Below the pieces are notes generated by a model. It did no database searches. It worked only from the letters and a program-made list of their open reading frames with translations, and was not told the DNA's origin. Position numbers and translations under genes: made by a program. Positions 27,701-39,849 of a stretch of DNA of 64,000 nt are shown here, one piece after another. Source of the DNA: Thunnus maccoyii (Eukaryota; Chordata; Actinopteri; Scombriformes; Scombridae); NCBI RefSeq assembly GCF_910596095.1, contig NC_056554.1, forward strand, positions 7,856,001-7,920,000, in the 5' to 3' direction. Position 1 is the stretch's first letter. Every line of letters begins with the position of its first letter.

Positions 27701-30066
27701 GTAAAAAAAAAAAACAGCAACCAGAGGCTGACAGATGTGATTTTTGAGGCCGCACCAATATCAATATTTGAAAGTTAGAGGTGCCCTTTAGTCATGCGTT
27801 AAGACATGTAAAATTACTCTGCTTTGAATAATAAATTGTCTCATACGGTTTTTCCACCAAAAAGTTGATTTAACTCATTAAAAATTCTTAAGTCCACTCT
27901 CATTGTATGTGTGCTGGAAGTTATAAAAGTTCATATCACACTTCTTTAAGTTGCTTATTGGACTGGGACTGGATTACAAAATATTTCACAAACTGTGCTC
28001 ATACGTGCACATGTTCAAATTTGTTTCATCTTCTTTCAGCAGATGAATGTAAAAACAGCTTTCTGGTGTTTTATTGATACTTTTCTCCATCATCCTTCAT
28101 TATTTTAACATTGAATTTTAACATTTCTCCCTGTTTTTTTGTTTCTACTGTAAAGCATTTGAATTGCTACAGTACGTAAATCAAGTTCAGTATTAAATAC
28201 AACCTACGGCTATGGCTAAACATTTATGTAGCACAATTTCTTTTTGTCTATCTGCTAAGATATACATCAATACTGACATATCTGTGAGTCTGTATTGGCC
28301 AATTCTATCATCCTGCTGACTCACTAATCATTGGTTCTGGTACCAGATGAGCTTTTACACCTCGTCAGCTTATGTCGCTATCATTTACAGTATGAAAATA
28401 AGTGACATGTTAAGAGTCAGTCTAAAAGTGTAATTGCAGTATTTGCATGATGGAACTGATACACCTGTAGCCACAGGGTCTATATGCTGCACAGCCATAC
28501 GGTATATTTAGCTCTCAATGCTATTTATTAAAAAGCACGAACCACATGTGGCTCAGCTGCAATATAAGTGACACAATTTGAAACTATTGATAGAACAAAA
28601 ACGGAGGTACATTCATGCATGAAAGCTATCTTCATCTTTTTCTATATAACACATACACACACGCAAGGTTTCAAAAGTCGACACAACCTGTTAAAATTAA
28701 CTGCCAGAAAGGACAGGAAGTGTGTGGGATTGTCATTACCCAGGATTCTCTTCGCTTCCTTCTTTTGACTCCAGGTGTGTCTCAGTATGTGTATATGTGT
28801 GTGTGTATACATGTATATGTGCCTGCATTTGTTTCCGTTGTTTTTATTATTCCCTCGGTGCATTTTGGACCATCTGTAACTGTGCACAAACAGATTCTGT
28901 TAGTCAATACATGGGGTGTGAAACAGTAACCTCTGCTGCAGCGTGGTCCACACACACACACACGTGTGTGTATGTGCATGTGAAACAGCTGCTCCATATA
29001 AGGCAACAGACCGTTATCAGCTACTAATACACTGAGTGGAAATTATGCAAAAGGGTTCATGAAAGAGAAAGAGAGAGACTTCCTCACTGATGTCCTGCTG
29101 GTTCAAGGGACCACGTTAACGACACGTCAAACGCTCGTGTGTGTGTTTGTGCCTTTCACTGCCGAAACGTCACGCGGCCTTCACTGTCACTGTCATGTTA
29201 TCTGTCACATTTTATTGTTATGCTTCGAAAAAGGCACAAAGATCAACACTGTTTTACATCAATTATTGACGCTTTCAGATTTTCCTTCTCACTATACTCT
29301 CTTTGTCACTGACTTCATGGTTTTTCTACATCAACAAGTTTTTCAGAACATTATTATATCAGAACTTGCATTTGCACTTCTAGCTGTTCAGAACTGTGCC
29401 GAGGCATTCAGCAGCAGTTTTGTTTTTCTTTTAAAATCCTTTTGAATACCACAAAGAAAATCTCAACTCTGTCTTCAAAGCAGTTTTCCACCTGTCAGTC
29501 GTTTAATTCATTTGTTTATGAATATACATCAGTTTCATTTTCAATGCATTTACTGATGTATCATTTTTAGATATACTGCATTGAATATTATTAAATTGTT
29601 GTAGAATTCACTTTGGGTTTCACGCATATGCCCACAAACACATTTGGCTGCAATAACTATACTTCACAGTGGATTTGTTTCTCAATCATGTCCTACAAAT
29701 AGCAACACATGACAGCATATTGAAAGGACATTTATGATTCAGTGTGACTTCAGGCTGCTGTGGGGATTTTAGTCACTTCAGATCAGTTTTGATATTCTGC
29801 AAGCTGTCAAACGTGTCGTTAAGCAGCGGGACAGCGGTCATTTCTGCATAAAAGACTTGTGTGGAGTCGTCTATCATTATAGTCATTATGTCATTATTAA
29901 TCGGGAAGATCGCTTTCTAGAAACTGAGAATTTTCCTCTTTAACTCCAAGCTTTCATTGCTTAAAAACACAGGATCCTCTCAATCTGTCATGAAGCTATT
30001 TAACTAAACCACTCGACCGTGTTCCCGCTGGCCACAGACAGACCTCAATGACACAAGCAGGAACAG

Positions 30067-30121
<55 letters not shown>

Positions 30122-33100
30122 ACTGTATGTTTAACAGAGTACAACTGTGTCTGCTCTTGTTAATGTTTGTTAAAGGAAGGGAGAAGGAAAACAGGAAAGC
30201 TGCATGACTGTGTGTTAGTATGTGTCATACATGTGTGTGCGTGTGCATGTGTGTGTGTAAGAGACCACAACTCGGTTGCCCTAATCTCAACCCTCCGTTG
30301 TGTCAACAAAATACAGCTCTGGAGAATATTTATTTTAAGAGCTGTAGAAAAAAGTCCTGAGAAAATACTGTACTCCTGAGTACAATGATGAGCTTTGGGG
30401 TTTTGTTTTTTTTGACTGCTTAACATTTTCATAAAAAAAAAAACACTGAGCCCATGTCGTGCGTCCTCACACAAATGGCTATTTGTGGAACTGTGAAAGA
30501 TTTCAAGGGAGATAGTGATGCCTGCAAGCATGCTCAGATGAGTCAGGTGCAAAAAGCATGCGGCCAATGCAAAGACTGGTGAGGAGAGAGAGGATCCACG
30601 TCCAACGCAGCGAGCAGTGATAACATGACAACCTGAACCTCAGAGCCGTGTAACTGTAATTCAGCTCAGTTCACACAGCAGGTGTCCAATGTCACCTGCA
30701 GGCTGAAGCTATAGGTTTTTAGTTTAAAGGACTGGTTCACCCAAATCACTAAACTAACTAAAATTCATTAGACTATAGTAGGGCTGCAACTAACGATTAT
30801 TCTTATCATCAACTGATCTGGTCAATCAATTCATCAATTAACCATTTGGTCAATAAAACATTAGAAAATGGTGAAAAAGACCCGTCAGAACATCCCTGAA
30901 TCAAAGGTGATATCTTATTTGTCCTTATTTTAGACCAAACAACAGCCAAAAACCCCAAAATATTACATTTACATTGATGTAAGACCAAGAATAATAAATT
31001 CTCACATTTGAAAGCTTTGAACCAGCAGAAAAAAACAATTCTTCAATTATCAAAATAATTGTTGATTAATTTTCTGCCAATACATGAATCAACTAATCGT
31101 TGCAGCACTAGACTGTAGGCTACTATAACAAAGCGTTTACTGTACAATCGAATAAGAGCGCAGCCTCTCTGATGTCCTCATGTCAATAGTCACAATGCTA
31201 CAGAATGAGCTGTTTGTGTGTCCAACACAAGTAAAAACCTGTAAAACAGCAAACATTCAACGTGTGCCTGATAAGATAGAGATCATGCATGTTTTTCTTT
31301 ACTTTAGCCTTTGACCAACATTTACAAAGTATGTTTGTTTTGGTGTTTTTTGCTTCCTGCAGTTTGGTTTCTTTTCCCAACAGAATAAGAACTTGAATTC
31401 ATAAGCAAAATGGGAACTGAGATCGATCAAAACTAAATGACACCCGACCCTGTTGAAACGTCGCAGCGTCTGCACACCGACTACAGTGAGAGGTGGACTC
31501 CGATATAAAAAGGTTTGTTAGTTGTGATATAAAGTCGGTCTTTATCTGTTTAAAATCAGCCTGGTCTCTAAAGACATGCTCATGATGGGATTGTTCTGTT
31601 CTGTTTTGGTTCAAGGATCCACAAATAGCCCTAAAGTCCAGTTTCCACTCTCTTTTCTTTCTCTTTTGCTCCTTTAACGTCACATCAGCAGCTGTGTCAG
31701 TGGAAGCTGTATCACAGTAAAGAAGCAGCTAAGCGAGTTAACAACTGTGTCCTGACCGACACTCATATATCATCCAGTTAAAGACTCATGGAGAAAATAA
31801 TATGCCAAGTTACAGTAATTCATCATGAATTGCGTTGGGGGGGAAAGTCACTCAAATTTGGCTGAGATGAAAATACTACGTAGTAAATGACTGAATGAAT
31901 GTTGATGTGACGGGAAATGATCCTTTATTAGTTGAAAATATTATAAATATTATATTGATATTGGAAACTATTACAATCCATATGACTAACTTCTGAAAAA
32001 TAACATCACACTGATGATTTTTCACCACACGTTTAATCATTCTTTTCCACTTTGTGTCATCAAATCCTCAGATCATACCATTCTTCCTAAAAACACAGCT
32101 ACTGCAGAGTATTACACACTTTTCTAGTGCTTCCTCGTAATTATTCTTCATACCAAAGATGATCTGGCGTTTGTTTTCTGAGAAAAATGATTAAGTGTCT
32201 GAGATCTTGCCTCAACTTGTGATGAAAGAATGAGAAAACAAATGAAAAGAGAACATCTGACAGGTCATAAACCCATTAATCCAGTCTGCAGTTATTTCTG
32301 TAGACGTGATTCATATAAATGTAGCCTCAGGATGTGTAATATCACTTTATCCTGACACACCCTGTCTGTTCAAGTGACGGCTAGCTGCTGGTTGAAGCTG
32401 TCTTCAGGCATGATGAAGGATCATCTACCGTGCTCACATCTGCAACGCTTCACTGTTAGTCGGGACGTTACAACAGCTGCCAACTTCAACATGAAAATAA
32501 AAGCTTGTTGTGGCTGCAGAGAGCAGCTGAAATCTACAAACTGCAGGTCCGAGCATCTTGAATGCAAATGTGTGACAGGTGAGCAGATGCATGTACAGAC
32601 AGCTATCTACTCGCTAAACCATGCACACTATTAAAATTCTTATTATTGAAATCTAATGACGGTTCAACATATGTAAAAACTGTGATAACAACAGCAGGTT
32701 GAGGACTCGTCCATCAAGCACTATATATAACCACACTGACTGCGTATGTAAATTCAGACAGCTCAACATCCAGCTCACTGCGGATATTCGTCATGCTTTA
32801 CCATTGTGCAGATGTGAATCTGATTGGCTGAGACAGAGGTATGTGTCATGCTTTGATGTTATGAATACCTTTGTAATGTGCAGCATGCGTCAAACAGCAG
32901 ATTTATTTTTTTTTCTTCTCAGTGTTCTGCAGGAAGTTTTGAAATGTGTCCTGGATATGATTCAAGACTCAAGAGAGCTTTACTGTCAGTCCGCCAAAAT
33001 ACAAATATACTGTATGTATCAAATGTCATTCCTCTGGGGCTGATAGAGCTACATCTAAGATTTGACATTATCTTAAATATAGCACATTGCAGTTAAAAGT

Positions 33101-34463
33101 GAAAAACAGATGAATTTCTCCAGTGTTTTATTAAGCACAAGTCTGAATGAAAGAATAGTGAATATAATATTAAATATTTAAAATATTAAATTTACAGTAA
33201 AGTAAAGACCAAGAATAGCAACAAATTCTCACATTTGAGAGCTTTGAACCAGCAAACATTTGCCATTTTTTGCATGAAAAATTGCTCAAAAAATTATTTG
33301 ATTATCAAAATAGTTAAATACTTTTCTGTCAGTCAAATAATCAACTAATTGTTGCAGCTCTAATTAATATATTATGTCCAATCCAAAGTGTAATTTAAGT
33401 GCAATGACCAACTACAGAGTGCAAATACAGAATAATACTTGAGGCTGCAGCTATCAGCTGTTTTTATTTTTGATAGAGCTAAAACAATTAACTGATTAGC
33501 CGATGGCAAATATGATCTGGTTCCAGCTCCTCACGTGTGAATATTCTCTGGTCTTCTTACTCCTCTATGATAGTAAAGTGAATATCTTTGGGTTTTTAAC
33601 TGTTTGAAGATGTCACCTTTGCTTACATTTTATAGAGAAAAGAATTAATTTGTTAATTAAGGAAATAGTCGGTGAATCAAAAGTGAAACATCAAAAAGTT
33701 GAAATGAAACGACATGTGCTACGTAATCAAAACATGTCCGGTTCAAACCTGGCTTGAGAACGTCAAAAAAATACTAATAAACTTAACTAAACAAATTTTA
33801 TAAAAAAAATATATAATCTTTTTTTTTTCATAATTATTTAGATCTTGTGCTGGTACAAATGTTTATTTTGTCTGAACAACAGTTAAGGAGGCTGGCATCT
33901 ATTAAATCATTGATGAATCATTTCAGCACTAATAGAGACAGTGTAATAACTTAGTTTAAAGTAGGACTGAGCAATATATCGATATTATATCTATATTGGG
34001 ATATGAGACTAGATATTGTCTTAGATATTATGATATTGCGATATGGCGTAAGTGTTTTAAAGGCTGCATCACAGATGTCGTTTTCTGAACTCTATTTTTT
34101 GCTTTTACTCACTTATTCATTATATCCACATTACTGATCATTACTTATCAAAAAGCTCACTGTGTAAATATTTTGTGAAAGCAACAATAGTCAACCCTAC
34201 GATATTGTCTCAATATCAATATTTTATTTTGTCCGTATCGCCCAGCCCTAGTTTAAAAGTTGCAGATAGTATACGAGCAGAAGATACTAAGTACGTAAAA
34301 ACGATGTAAAAGCTTATATGAAAGGTAGATGTAGATTGTATAAACTCTATAGTGGCCATTACTTCACACATCATAAAACAGCAGCCAAAAACAGAAACCA
34401 TGGTCGGACGTTGCCAGTTCGCTCTTGAGTCACATTTTCCGATTATGCACGTGGGAACAAACC

Positions 34464-34496
<33 letters not shown>

Positions 34497-35273
34497 CCAC
34501 TGACAGCTCTAAGATTGCATAACTCTCCCAACAAACATCATACCAGTTTCAACACTTTCAGATCAGCCACCATTCAGCTTCCTGTTCTATTCTTTTCTGC
34601 TCTGCTGCTTTTTTATGCACTTCGGCGTGCTTTTGCTTTAGATAACGTTTTTTCTGAAAATGCAGGCATTTTTCTTGTTCGTTTCTTATATTGTATACAG
34701 TTTATAAAAGGCATTGAAAGTGTGTTTTGGGAGTATGAATATCTATTGTGGACTGGTGATTTCTGGGCAGGAAACAGGGCCAGAATGTTTTGTTGGTCCA
34801 TGTCATATGACCAGAGAGAGACACACAGACACACAAAGACCCTCTTACAAATCTGAAAGAGTAGATGAGCTCTTATCAAGCGGCGCTCTGAGACTAAAGG
34901 CAAGGTTGCATGGAGGCCAAAGACTAACACACACAGGTGATATCACTGGGTTAACAGGATCTCCAGTCTTGCAGTTTTGTAAAAGAAACACAGATATGTA
35001 ACTGGCAACATGTGCATGATGTTACATCCTCTTTACACATGGTGAGTGAGAACGCAACAGTGGCATGTTGCTTTAAACCGCTGTGTGCTCTGCTAAGATG
35101 AAGTGGAAATATGTCTACCACCTTTCTTAAGAAGAAAAAAAAAGGGTTTCTCCACTGTGTCAACTCTCTGTCAACTTTCCAGCTCTGCAGTTCTGGTACT
35201 GCAACCGTGGTAGTCTTTCTCTCATGCAGCTCTTGTTTGCTGTTTGCTTTGATCAAGTAATGGGTCACCAGCT

Positions 35274-35304
<31 letters not shown>

Positions 35305-36008
35305 AAACACAGCAGGTTTACCCTAAACCACCACATCAAAACAAGCCCAGCGCAGTGAAACTCTCCAGTAGCTTACTCCCTACACTGCATCTACAAGAAA
35401 GTTTGTCTTCGACGCAATATGTGCAATCTGTTTGTCCTGACATTTTTTAAAAAATGCTCCTTTTTTACAGTTTACAACTGTAATAAGGCCATTTAATTGT
35501 GAAAAGACATTTTAAAGTCTAAATGGGACAGTCATCTCCTTACATAAAAATATTCATAATATTGTACATATCAGAGTCATGAGGACGTGAAGCGCCTCTT
35601 TCTTTAGTAAACTGCCATTAACGGTTTATTTCACTCATATGGTGCAACTTAATCATTTAAATAACGTTCCTAGAAAGATTTTACATTGCGTTCGTACTTT
35701 TATGAAACAAATAACATCAACATTACATTTTTATAAAGACTCATAGAGTGTTTGTAGTGACTTTATCAACTCCATGCTGTACTGGTTTCTTGGTGTAACA
35801 TTGTATCCCGTCATACTGTATATTACTGAGTTATTAGCTTAAAACTGTCATTTTCACGTGGTAGCATCCAACGGCGAGTATTAAGGGCTCACAACATCAC
35901 ATTTCTGTCAACGCAACAACCCAACAAACAAGAGTTTTCTCTTAGACTCACCTTTCCAAACTTCTGATGCTGCACATAGAGCTGTCCCTCTTTAACGTGG
36001 GTGTCCAT
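21991..36008 (-). CDS. dok1: Docking protein 1 (PH-PTB adaptor), complete
   Basis: Dok1 is a membrane-proximal adaptor. It is phosphorylated by tyrosine kinases and recruits RasGAP and other SH2 proteins to dampen Ras/MAPK signalling. There are five coding exons on the minus strand: 36008-35952 ([22 protein letters not shown]), 25447-25124, 24441-24342, 24235-24063 and 23340-21991 (stop TGA 21991-21993). Phases close, giving 667 aa. The PH domain (about 4-125) has [16 protein letters not shown] and ends in [11 protein letters not shown]. The PTB domain (about 163-262) has [30 protein letters not shown], then [11 protein letters not shown] and [14 protein letters not shown]. The tail has SH2-type tyrosine sites: LYSEP (about 387), LYSDP (about 405), IYDEP (about 522), LYSKV, and a terminal IIYDNLGDI. 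The length exceeds human DOK1 (481 aa), mostly through a Gly/Ser/Pro-rich tail with a short Asn run. An in-frame ATG lies 24 codons upstream, but the chosen start matches the family N-terminus. Dok2 is less likely given the match through the tail motifs. Confidence 0.93.
24671..24703. repeat. (TG)n microsatellite in dok1 intron 2
   Basis: About 16 TG units between the exons at 24342-24441 and 25124-25447. Confidence 0.9.
25489..25997 (+). mobile_element. TTAA-bounded MITE in dok1 intron 1
   Basis: Begins TTAAAGCTGCAATAA (25489) and ends TTAATGCTGCTTTAA (to 25997). The ends are imperfect inverted repeats (one or two mismatches over 15 nt), each terminating in TTAA, the target duplicated by piggyBac-type elements. 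The interior matches the copy at 17030-17496. No transposase frame is present, so it is non-autonomous. Confidence 0.6.
30067..30120. repeat. (TG)n microsatellite
   Basis: About 26 uninterrupted TG units inside dok1 intron 1. Confidence 0.93.
30779..31110 (+). mobile_element. hAT-like MITE, copy with 8-bp target duplication
   Basis: 332 bp. The left end is TAGGGCTGCAAC. The right end reads GTTGCAGCACTA, its inverted counterpart with one mismatch. It is flanked by GACTATAG (30771-30778) and GACTGTAG (31111-31118), an 8-bp duplication with one mismatch. An 8-bp duplication and a (C/T)AGGG start are typical of hAT elements. No transposase is encoded. The interior contains GTTTGGTC-, GTCAGAA- and CACATTTGA-like blocks shared with other copies in the window. 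Confidence 0.75.
33160..33362 (+). mobile_element. hAT-like MITE, 5'-truncated copy
   Basis: Right-hand portion of the family at 30779: the blocks GACCAAGAATA, CTCACATTTGA, AGCTTTGAACCAGCA and ATTATCAAAATAGTT, ending ACTAATTGTTGCAGCTCTA. The left inverted repeat is missing. Confidence 0.65.
33474..33710 (+). mobile_element. hAT-like MITE, diverged copy
   Basis: Starts TAGAGCTAAAACAATTAACT and has the family blocks TTCCAGCTCCTCA, TGTGAATATT, ATCTTTGGGTTTTTAACTG and ACATTTTATAGA. The right terminus is degraded, so the end is approximate. Confidence 0.55.
33962..34250 (+). mobile_element. Second hAT-like MITE family (ATATCG-rich), intact ends
   Basis: 289 bp. It starts TAGGACTGAGCAATATATCG and ends ATCGCCCAGCCCTA, an imperfect inverted pair. 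Direct 8-bp flanks are GTTTAAAG (33954-33961) and GTTTAAAA (34251-34258), 7 of 8 identical. It is rich in ATATCGATATT-type sequence, common in fish genomes, with no coding capacity. Confidence 0.72.
34467..34494. repeat. (TG)n microsatellite
   Basis: About 14 TG units in dok1 intron 1. Confidence 0.9.
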
Positions 36009-36200
36009 GCCCCCCGACCTCCAGGGGTCCCAGAAAAAAAGAGCGAGATGTGACTGGTAACTTGACAGAAGGAAAATCAACTTTTTTGAAGGGGTCTATT
36101 TTTCTTCTATGCTCCCTAACAACTTCCCCCTTCTCTCACTTCCGCTCCCCGGCTGTCACAGCGCGTGTATCGTAACGCTCGTGCGCAGTTAAAGGTGTCA
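36009..36200 (-). promoter_or_regulatory. Putative dok1 5' UTR/promoter region
   Basis: Directly upstream (minus strand) of the dok1 start. There is a local CpG cluster at about 36140-36190 (GCGCGTG, CGTAACGCTCGTGCGC on the plus strand) in otherwise CpG-poor DNA. No TATA box was identified. The transcription start is unknown and a further upstream non-coding exon cannot be excluded. Confidence 0.35.
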
Positions 36201-36490
36201 TGGTGCAAATTAAAAAGGTCCAAACAGTCGCTGGGTGGTCCAGACGAAGTTTAATAATCTCCAAATGTTGTCTGTAGGTCGCCCGGCTGTCGCCTGTCCT
36301 CCTGCAGGGCTGGACCAATGAAAAGCCAACCTTAATAGATAATTCAAGCTTCCGGTTACAACCTTCACAATAAAAGCCTAATTGATAATCATCGACCTCC
36401 ATGTTTTTCTCACTTCCTGAATATGATGTTATTTTGTGTTTGAATTATTTTGTGGTGACTTGATGAATTTTATTTAATAATATACACTAT

Positions 36491-37292
36491 TTAAAGCTGC
36501 AGTGTGTAGAACTTAGTGACTTCTAGCAGGAATGGAATATTATATTCATAAGTATTTTTTAAGTAGTGTAAAATCCCCTGATAATAAGAACCGTTGTGTT
36601 TTCGTTACCAATTAGCTGTGATGACCTCTGGTGTCATCTTTGTTTGGCCTTGTGATTTACCTGTCTGCTCTGTCTCAACAGGTGCTTGTTATGGCAACTA
36701 GCGACACCTGATGGCTCGCGGGGTTGCCAAGTTATTAAAGTCCGGGTTGCAGCTCCGGCAGTCTCTCTCCCTCCTCTGACTGCTTTCTACTTCTCCCTCT
36801 AGGCACCTGTTCTGGTTTGGTTTAGTTATGCTGCCTCAGTTATTTACTTCGCTTTCATGCATGTTCCAACACTCACGCACACACACATTCTTCACTCATG
36901 CATCACGAACACTACTGATACCACTGATTTCTACACTCCATACCATAACTATTTTGTTTATTATTTAATTTGGCTTAATTTGTTTAATACATGTATCTTT
37001 TGTTACCTCTTTATCATGGTGTGTCTCCTTTTTGTTGTGGCCACTTGAGCGAGGTCATGACAAAGCCCTTTATATCTACATATGGAGCAGGTCCCCGTCA
37101 ATGAAGCCCGCCATGTTCACCGCCTTTCTACAGTAGCCCAGAATGGACAAACCAAACACTGGCTCGTGTTTTTCATGAGTTTCACGGCCACCGTACGTTC
37201 TCCTACACACTTGGAAGGGGGGGGGGGGGGTTATTTAGTTGGTTGCAACCTCACTGCTAGATGCCACTAAATCCTACACACTGCACCTTTAA
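36491..37292 (+). mobile_element. TTAA-bounded MITE interrupted by a nested insertion
   Basis: Left end TTAAAGCTGCAGTGTGTAGA (36491) and right end CCTACACACTGCACCTTTAA (to 37292) form a clear inverted repeat, one mismatch in the first 18 nt, both outermost in TTAA. Internal sequence such as GATAATAAGAACCGTTGTGT and GCCCGCCATGTT is typical of a common fish MITE. It is broken at about 36615 and resumes near 37063, so about 446 bp is foreign to it. A G homopolymer lies at 37217-37230. Confidence 0.65.
36617..37062. mobile_element. Nested insertion inside the TTAA MITE
   Basis: Begins TGTGATGACCTC and ends GAGGTCATGACA: 12-nt inverted termini with one mismatch. It is bracketed by the two halves of the older MITE. 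No transposase is present and no clear target duplication was found, so boundaries and family are uncertain. Confidence 0.45.
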
Positions 37293-37444
37293 GTCAGTAT
37301 CTATCGCTGAACAAGGTGACACTATGGTGATTGAGCCTATGACCCACAGATGAAAACCCTTGCATTTGCAGTGTTATGATTATTATGAACTGAGTGTCAG
37401 TGGCGACACTCACACTTTTTCCATCACCGAGCAGTGGTTGGTCC

Positions 37445-37655
37445 AAGTAGGTCTATCTGCGGACTTGCAGTATCTACAGGACACACCCACTTTACTACAG
37501 GACACACCCACTTGGTTAGGTTTAGGCATGAGCAGGGAGATGGTTAGGGTTAGGGGTGTGTGTTGTGTAGCATGCCGTTACTGTGACAACACTGAGATTG
37601 AGAAGATCGTGTAGTGAAGTGGGCATGTTGTATAAGTCTGCAAGACTGCAGACTT
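37445..37655. repeat. Inverted-repeat unit with an internal 18-bp direct repeat
   Basis: GTCTATCTGCGGACTTGCAG on the left pairs imperfectly with the complement of GTCTGCAAGACTGCAGAC on the right. Inside, CTACAGGACACACCCACT occurs twice (37474-37491, 37495-37512), followed by GGTTAGGGTTAGGGG. Probably a small decayed transposable element. Confidence 0.4.
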
Positions 37656-39118
37656 CTCAGTTGCTAGCATGCATTATTTATTTATCTTGAGGCCCTGACT
37701 TATTGAGTGACCATATGTCAAAATCTAGTTTCAAGCTCTTAATCAATTTAATTTCTATTGTGTTCACATGGTGAATATTGCTTTAAAAATGTGCGTGTAA
37801 TCAAATCACAACAAACTTTTATATACTATATACATACAATATATATTTATTGTATTGATGGACAGAAATCCTGGGGCCAGGTTGCATTGTAGCATCAAAT
37901 ACAGGTTGCTCCTTGGATCAACACAGAGGTGACAGGTTACATATATAATGCACAGAGGGCCGCAAGGTGAGGGGAGGGTCTCATAATGGGCCCAACAGAA
38001 AAATATTCCAATGGTCCCATAAGAATGATTATCAATCCATAAAGAATTGATCACTTTTGTCAACACCTTTGAAATGTCAGAGTGGAGTTAACATGTCAGA
38101 AAATAGCATCCCAACTCAAGATCATCAAGTTAATTTAGTCAGAAGTTATCTCAAATTGATGAAAAAGATGAGAAGTGACAGAATGCCGCTATCTCTCAGA
38201 GGTAATATCAAATCTAGCAGCACTACTTTGTGTTATGAAAACAACAAATTAACATTAACATACAACGTGCAGTGTTAATGTTAAATCTTATTATCTAATG
38301 GAGAGTTCAATATTAACTCAAGAGGGTTTGAGAAATATTAATCAAAGTTCACGCTGTGCCTGGGTTTTATAATTCTCCAGAGACAATAAATCATACAAAA
38401 TTAAGGATGTTATAAAGGAAAAATCTGATATACTGTAATTACACTTATATTGAAGGCTGGCTCAGCTCATATCCGGTATGGTAGTAAGTATGCAGTGTTT
38501 GACGCAGCTCAGTTTGCAGGAGGAGTGAGCAGCGCGCACCGAGCCGCTCCTCTTCCTCTCCTCCCACCTCCTCACTCTTGTGTAACTTCTCTGTTGGTTT
38601 CAGCAATGACACACGCACACTTTCTAACGAAAATATAGACTATAGCTACATGTAAACTACATGCACAAGCAACAGGTGATGATTATATGAGCAAATAAAC
38701 TGCGGGACATCTTATCCATACATGCCCCATAATGGTCGATTGTAATACCTTCTAGTAGTACTCAGATATAATTACAGACCAATTATAGGAATTTTGAGAA
38801 GCCAAGGAATGATAATTGTTTTTAAGCAGCCTATGTTGGCAAACAGAAGCAAGTCCCTAATTGTTGCCTTAATGTGTTGCAGATGCCTCCTGCTGGCTCA
38901 CAGTGTAACTCATAGTTTGTGTCCCTGTTTTTCAGCCCATAACCAAATGGTGCGAAGTCTCTGTCAATATTATTCTTGACACTAAGTGTGGATTTTTAAA
39001 CCATGAGTCAATAGTTTTTTTTTTTGGTTGGCCAGGCTTCTTTCATAAGACTGGAAAAGCCTGTTTTTGTCCTGTCAGGCTGTATTTCTCACATATAAAA
39101 CATAGTATTAGGAAAAAA

Positions 39119-39730
39119 CCTTCATACCTTACATAGACCAACATTTGCTGCGGTTCTATATGTTCTATTAAACAATCACCATAGCGTTATTTATCCTGGT
39201 GTTTAATCTGGTCTATTTTAGTTGCAGGTTATTCTAATTAGGGTATTTCTGCTGTCTGTATCTGTCAGCACTCTTACACACCTTTGCACCATTTGCATCC
39301 TGCTAAGTTCACCGAAACTGTTTCACCTTTTTATAGACACTGTGTGTTGTTGTTGTTGTTGTTGTGCACTTGTTTCCATGTGCATGTATCTATTTTTTCA
39401 CCAATTTGCATATACATAGTGATATATTTATGTTTACTTATCTTTGTTCAGCTTTTTGTTCTTGTGTATCTTCCTCAACATTATGGTGTGTAAGCACACT
39501 GAGAGCCACAAAAAAACAGTCAAATTTTTGTATGTATTAACATGCTTGGCCAATAAAGCTGATTCTGATATAAAACATACAAAAACCTTATCTTACAGAA
39601 ACCAACATTTAGGCCTACTGCTATTCTATATGCTTTCCTTTATAATAATCACCATAGCATTATTTATTCTGGCATACAAACATTATAGTGGTTAATTTGG
39701 TTTATTTTTGTTGCAGGTTGTTCTAATTTA
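39119..39730 (+). repeat. Local direct duplication separated by a LINE-like tail
   Basis: 39119-39241 and 39583-39730 share GACCAACATTTG / AAACCAACATTTA, CTATATG, AATCACCATAGC.TTATTTAT and TTGTTGCAGGTT.TTCTAATT in the same order and orientation. The spacer (about 39242-39572) ends CTTGGCCAATAAAGCTGATT, the usual 3' end of fish L2-type LINEs. It looks like a LINE inserted in, or carried with, a duplicated segment. Confidence 0.6.
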
Positions 39731-39849
39731 GGCCTCAAACATCCTATAAAAAACTTTTCATGTGCCCCATACACACATGGAAATACACAACTGCCACCTA
39801 CTGGTTATTGATTAGCATTGCAGGCAATGCAGGTTGGAGCTATTGGCGA

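Larger units (their letters stand above)
25448..35951 (-). other. dok1 intron 1
   Basis: A 10.5-kb intron between the exon for the first 19 residues and the PH-domain exon. Contents: a TTAA-bounded MITE (25489-25997), (TG)n at 30067-30120, hAT-like MITEs (30779-31110, 33160-33362, 33474-about 33710, 33962-34250), (TG)n at 34467-34494 and (CA)n at 35275-35299. No other gene was found inside. The donor (35951, gtgagt) and acceptor (ccaccag before 25447) are both good. Confidence 0.8.

Noticed and set aside
29059..29445. Plus-strand 128-codon open frame in dok1 intron 1
   Set aside because: No recognisable domain, composition like surrounding non-coding DNA, no supporting splice or poly(A) context.
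37474..37512. Spaced 18-bp direct repeats considered as a CRISPR-like array
   Set aside because: Only two units, with a 3-nt gap between them, in a vertebrate genome; explained by a decayed mobile element.
37540..37560. GGTTAGGGTTAGGGG resembling telomere repeats
   Set aside because: Only two units, inside a small inverted-repeat element; not an interstitial telomere.
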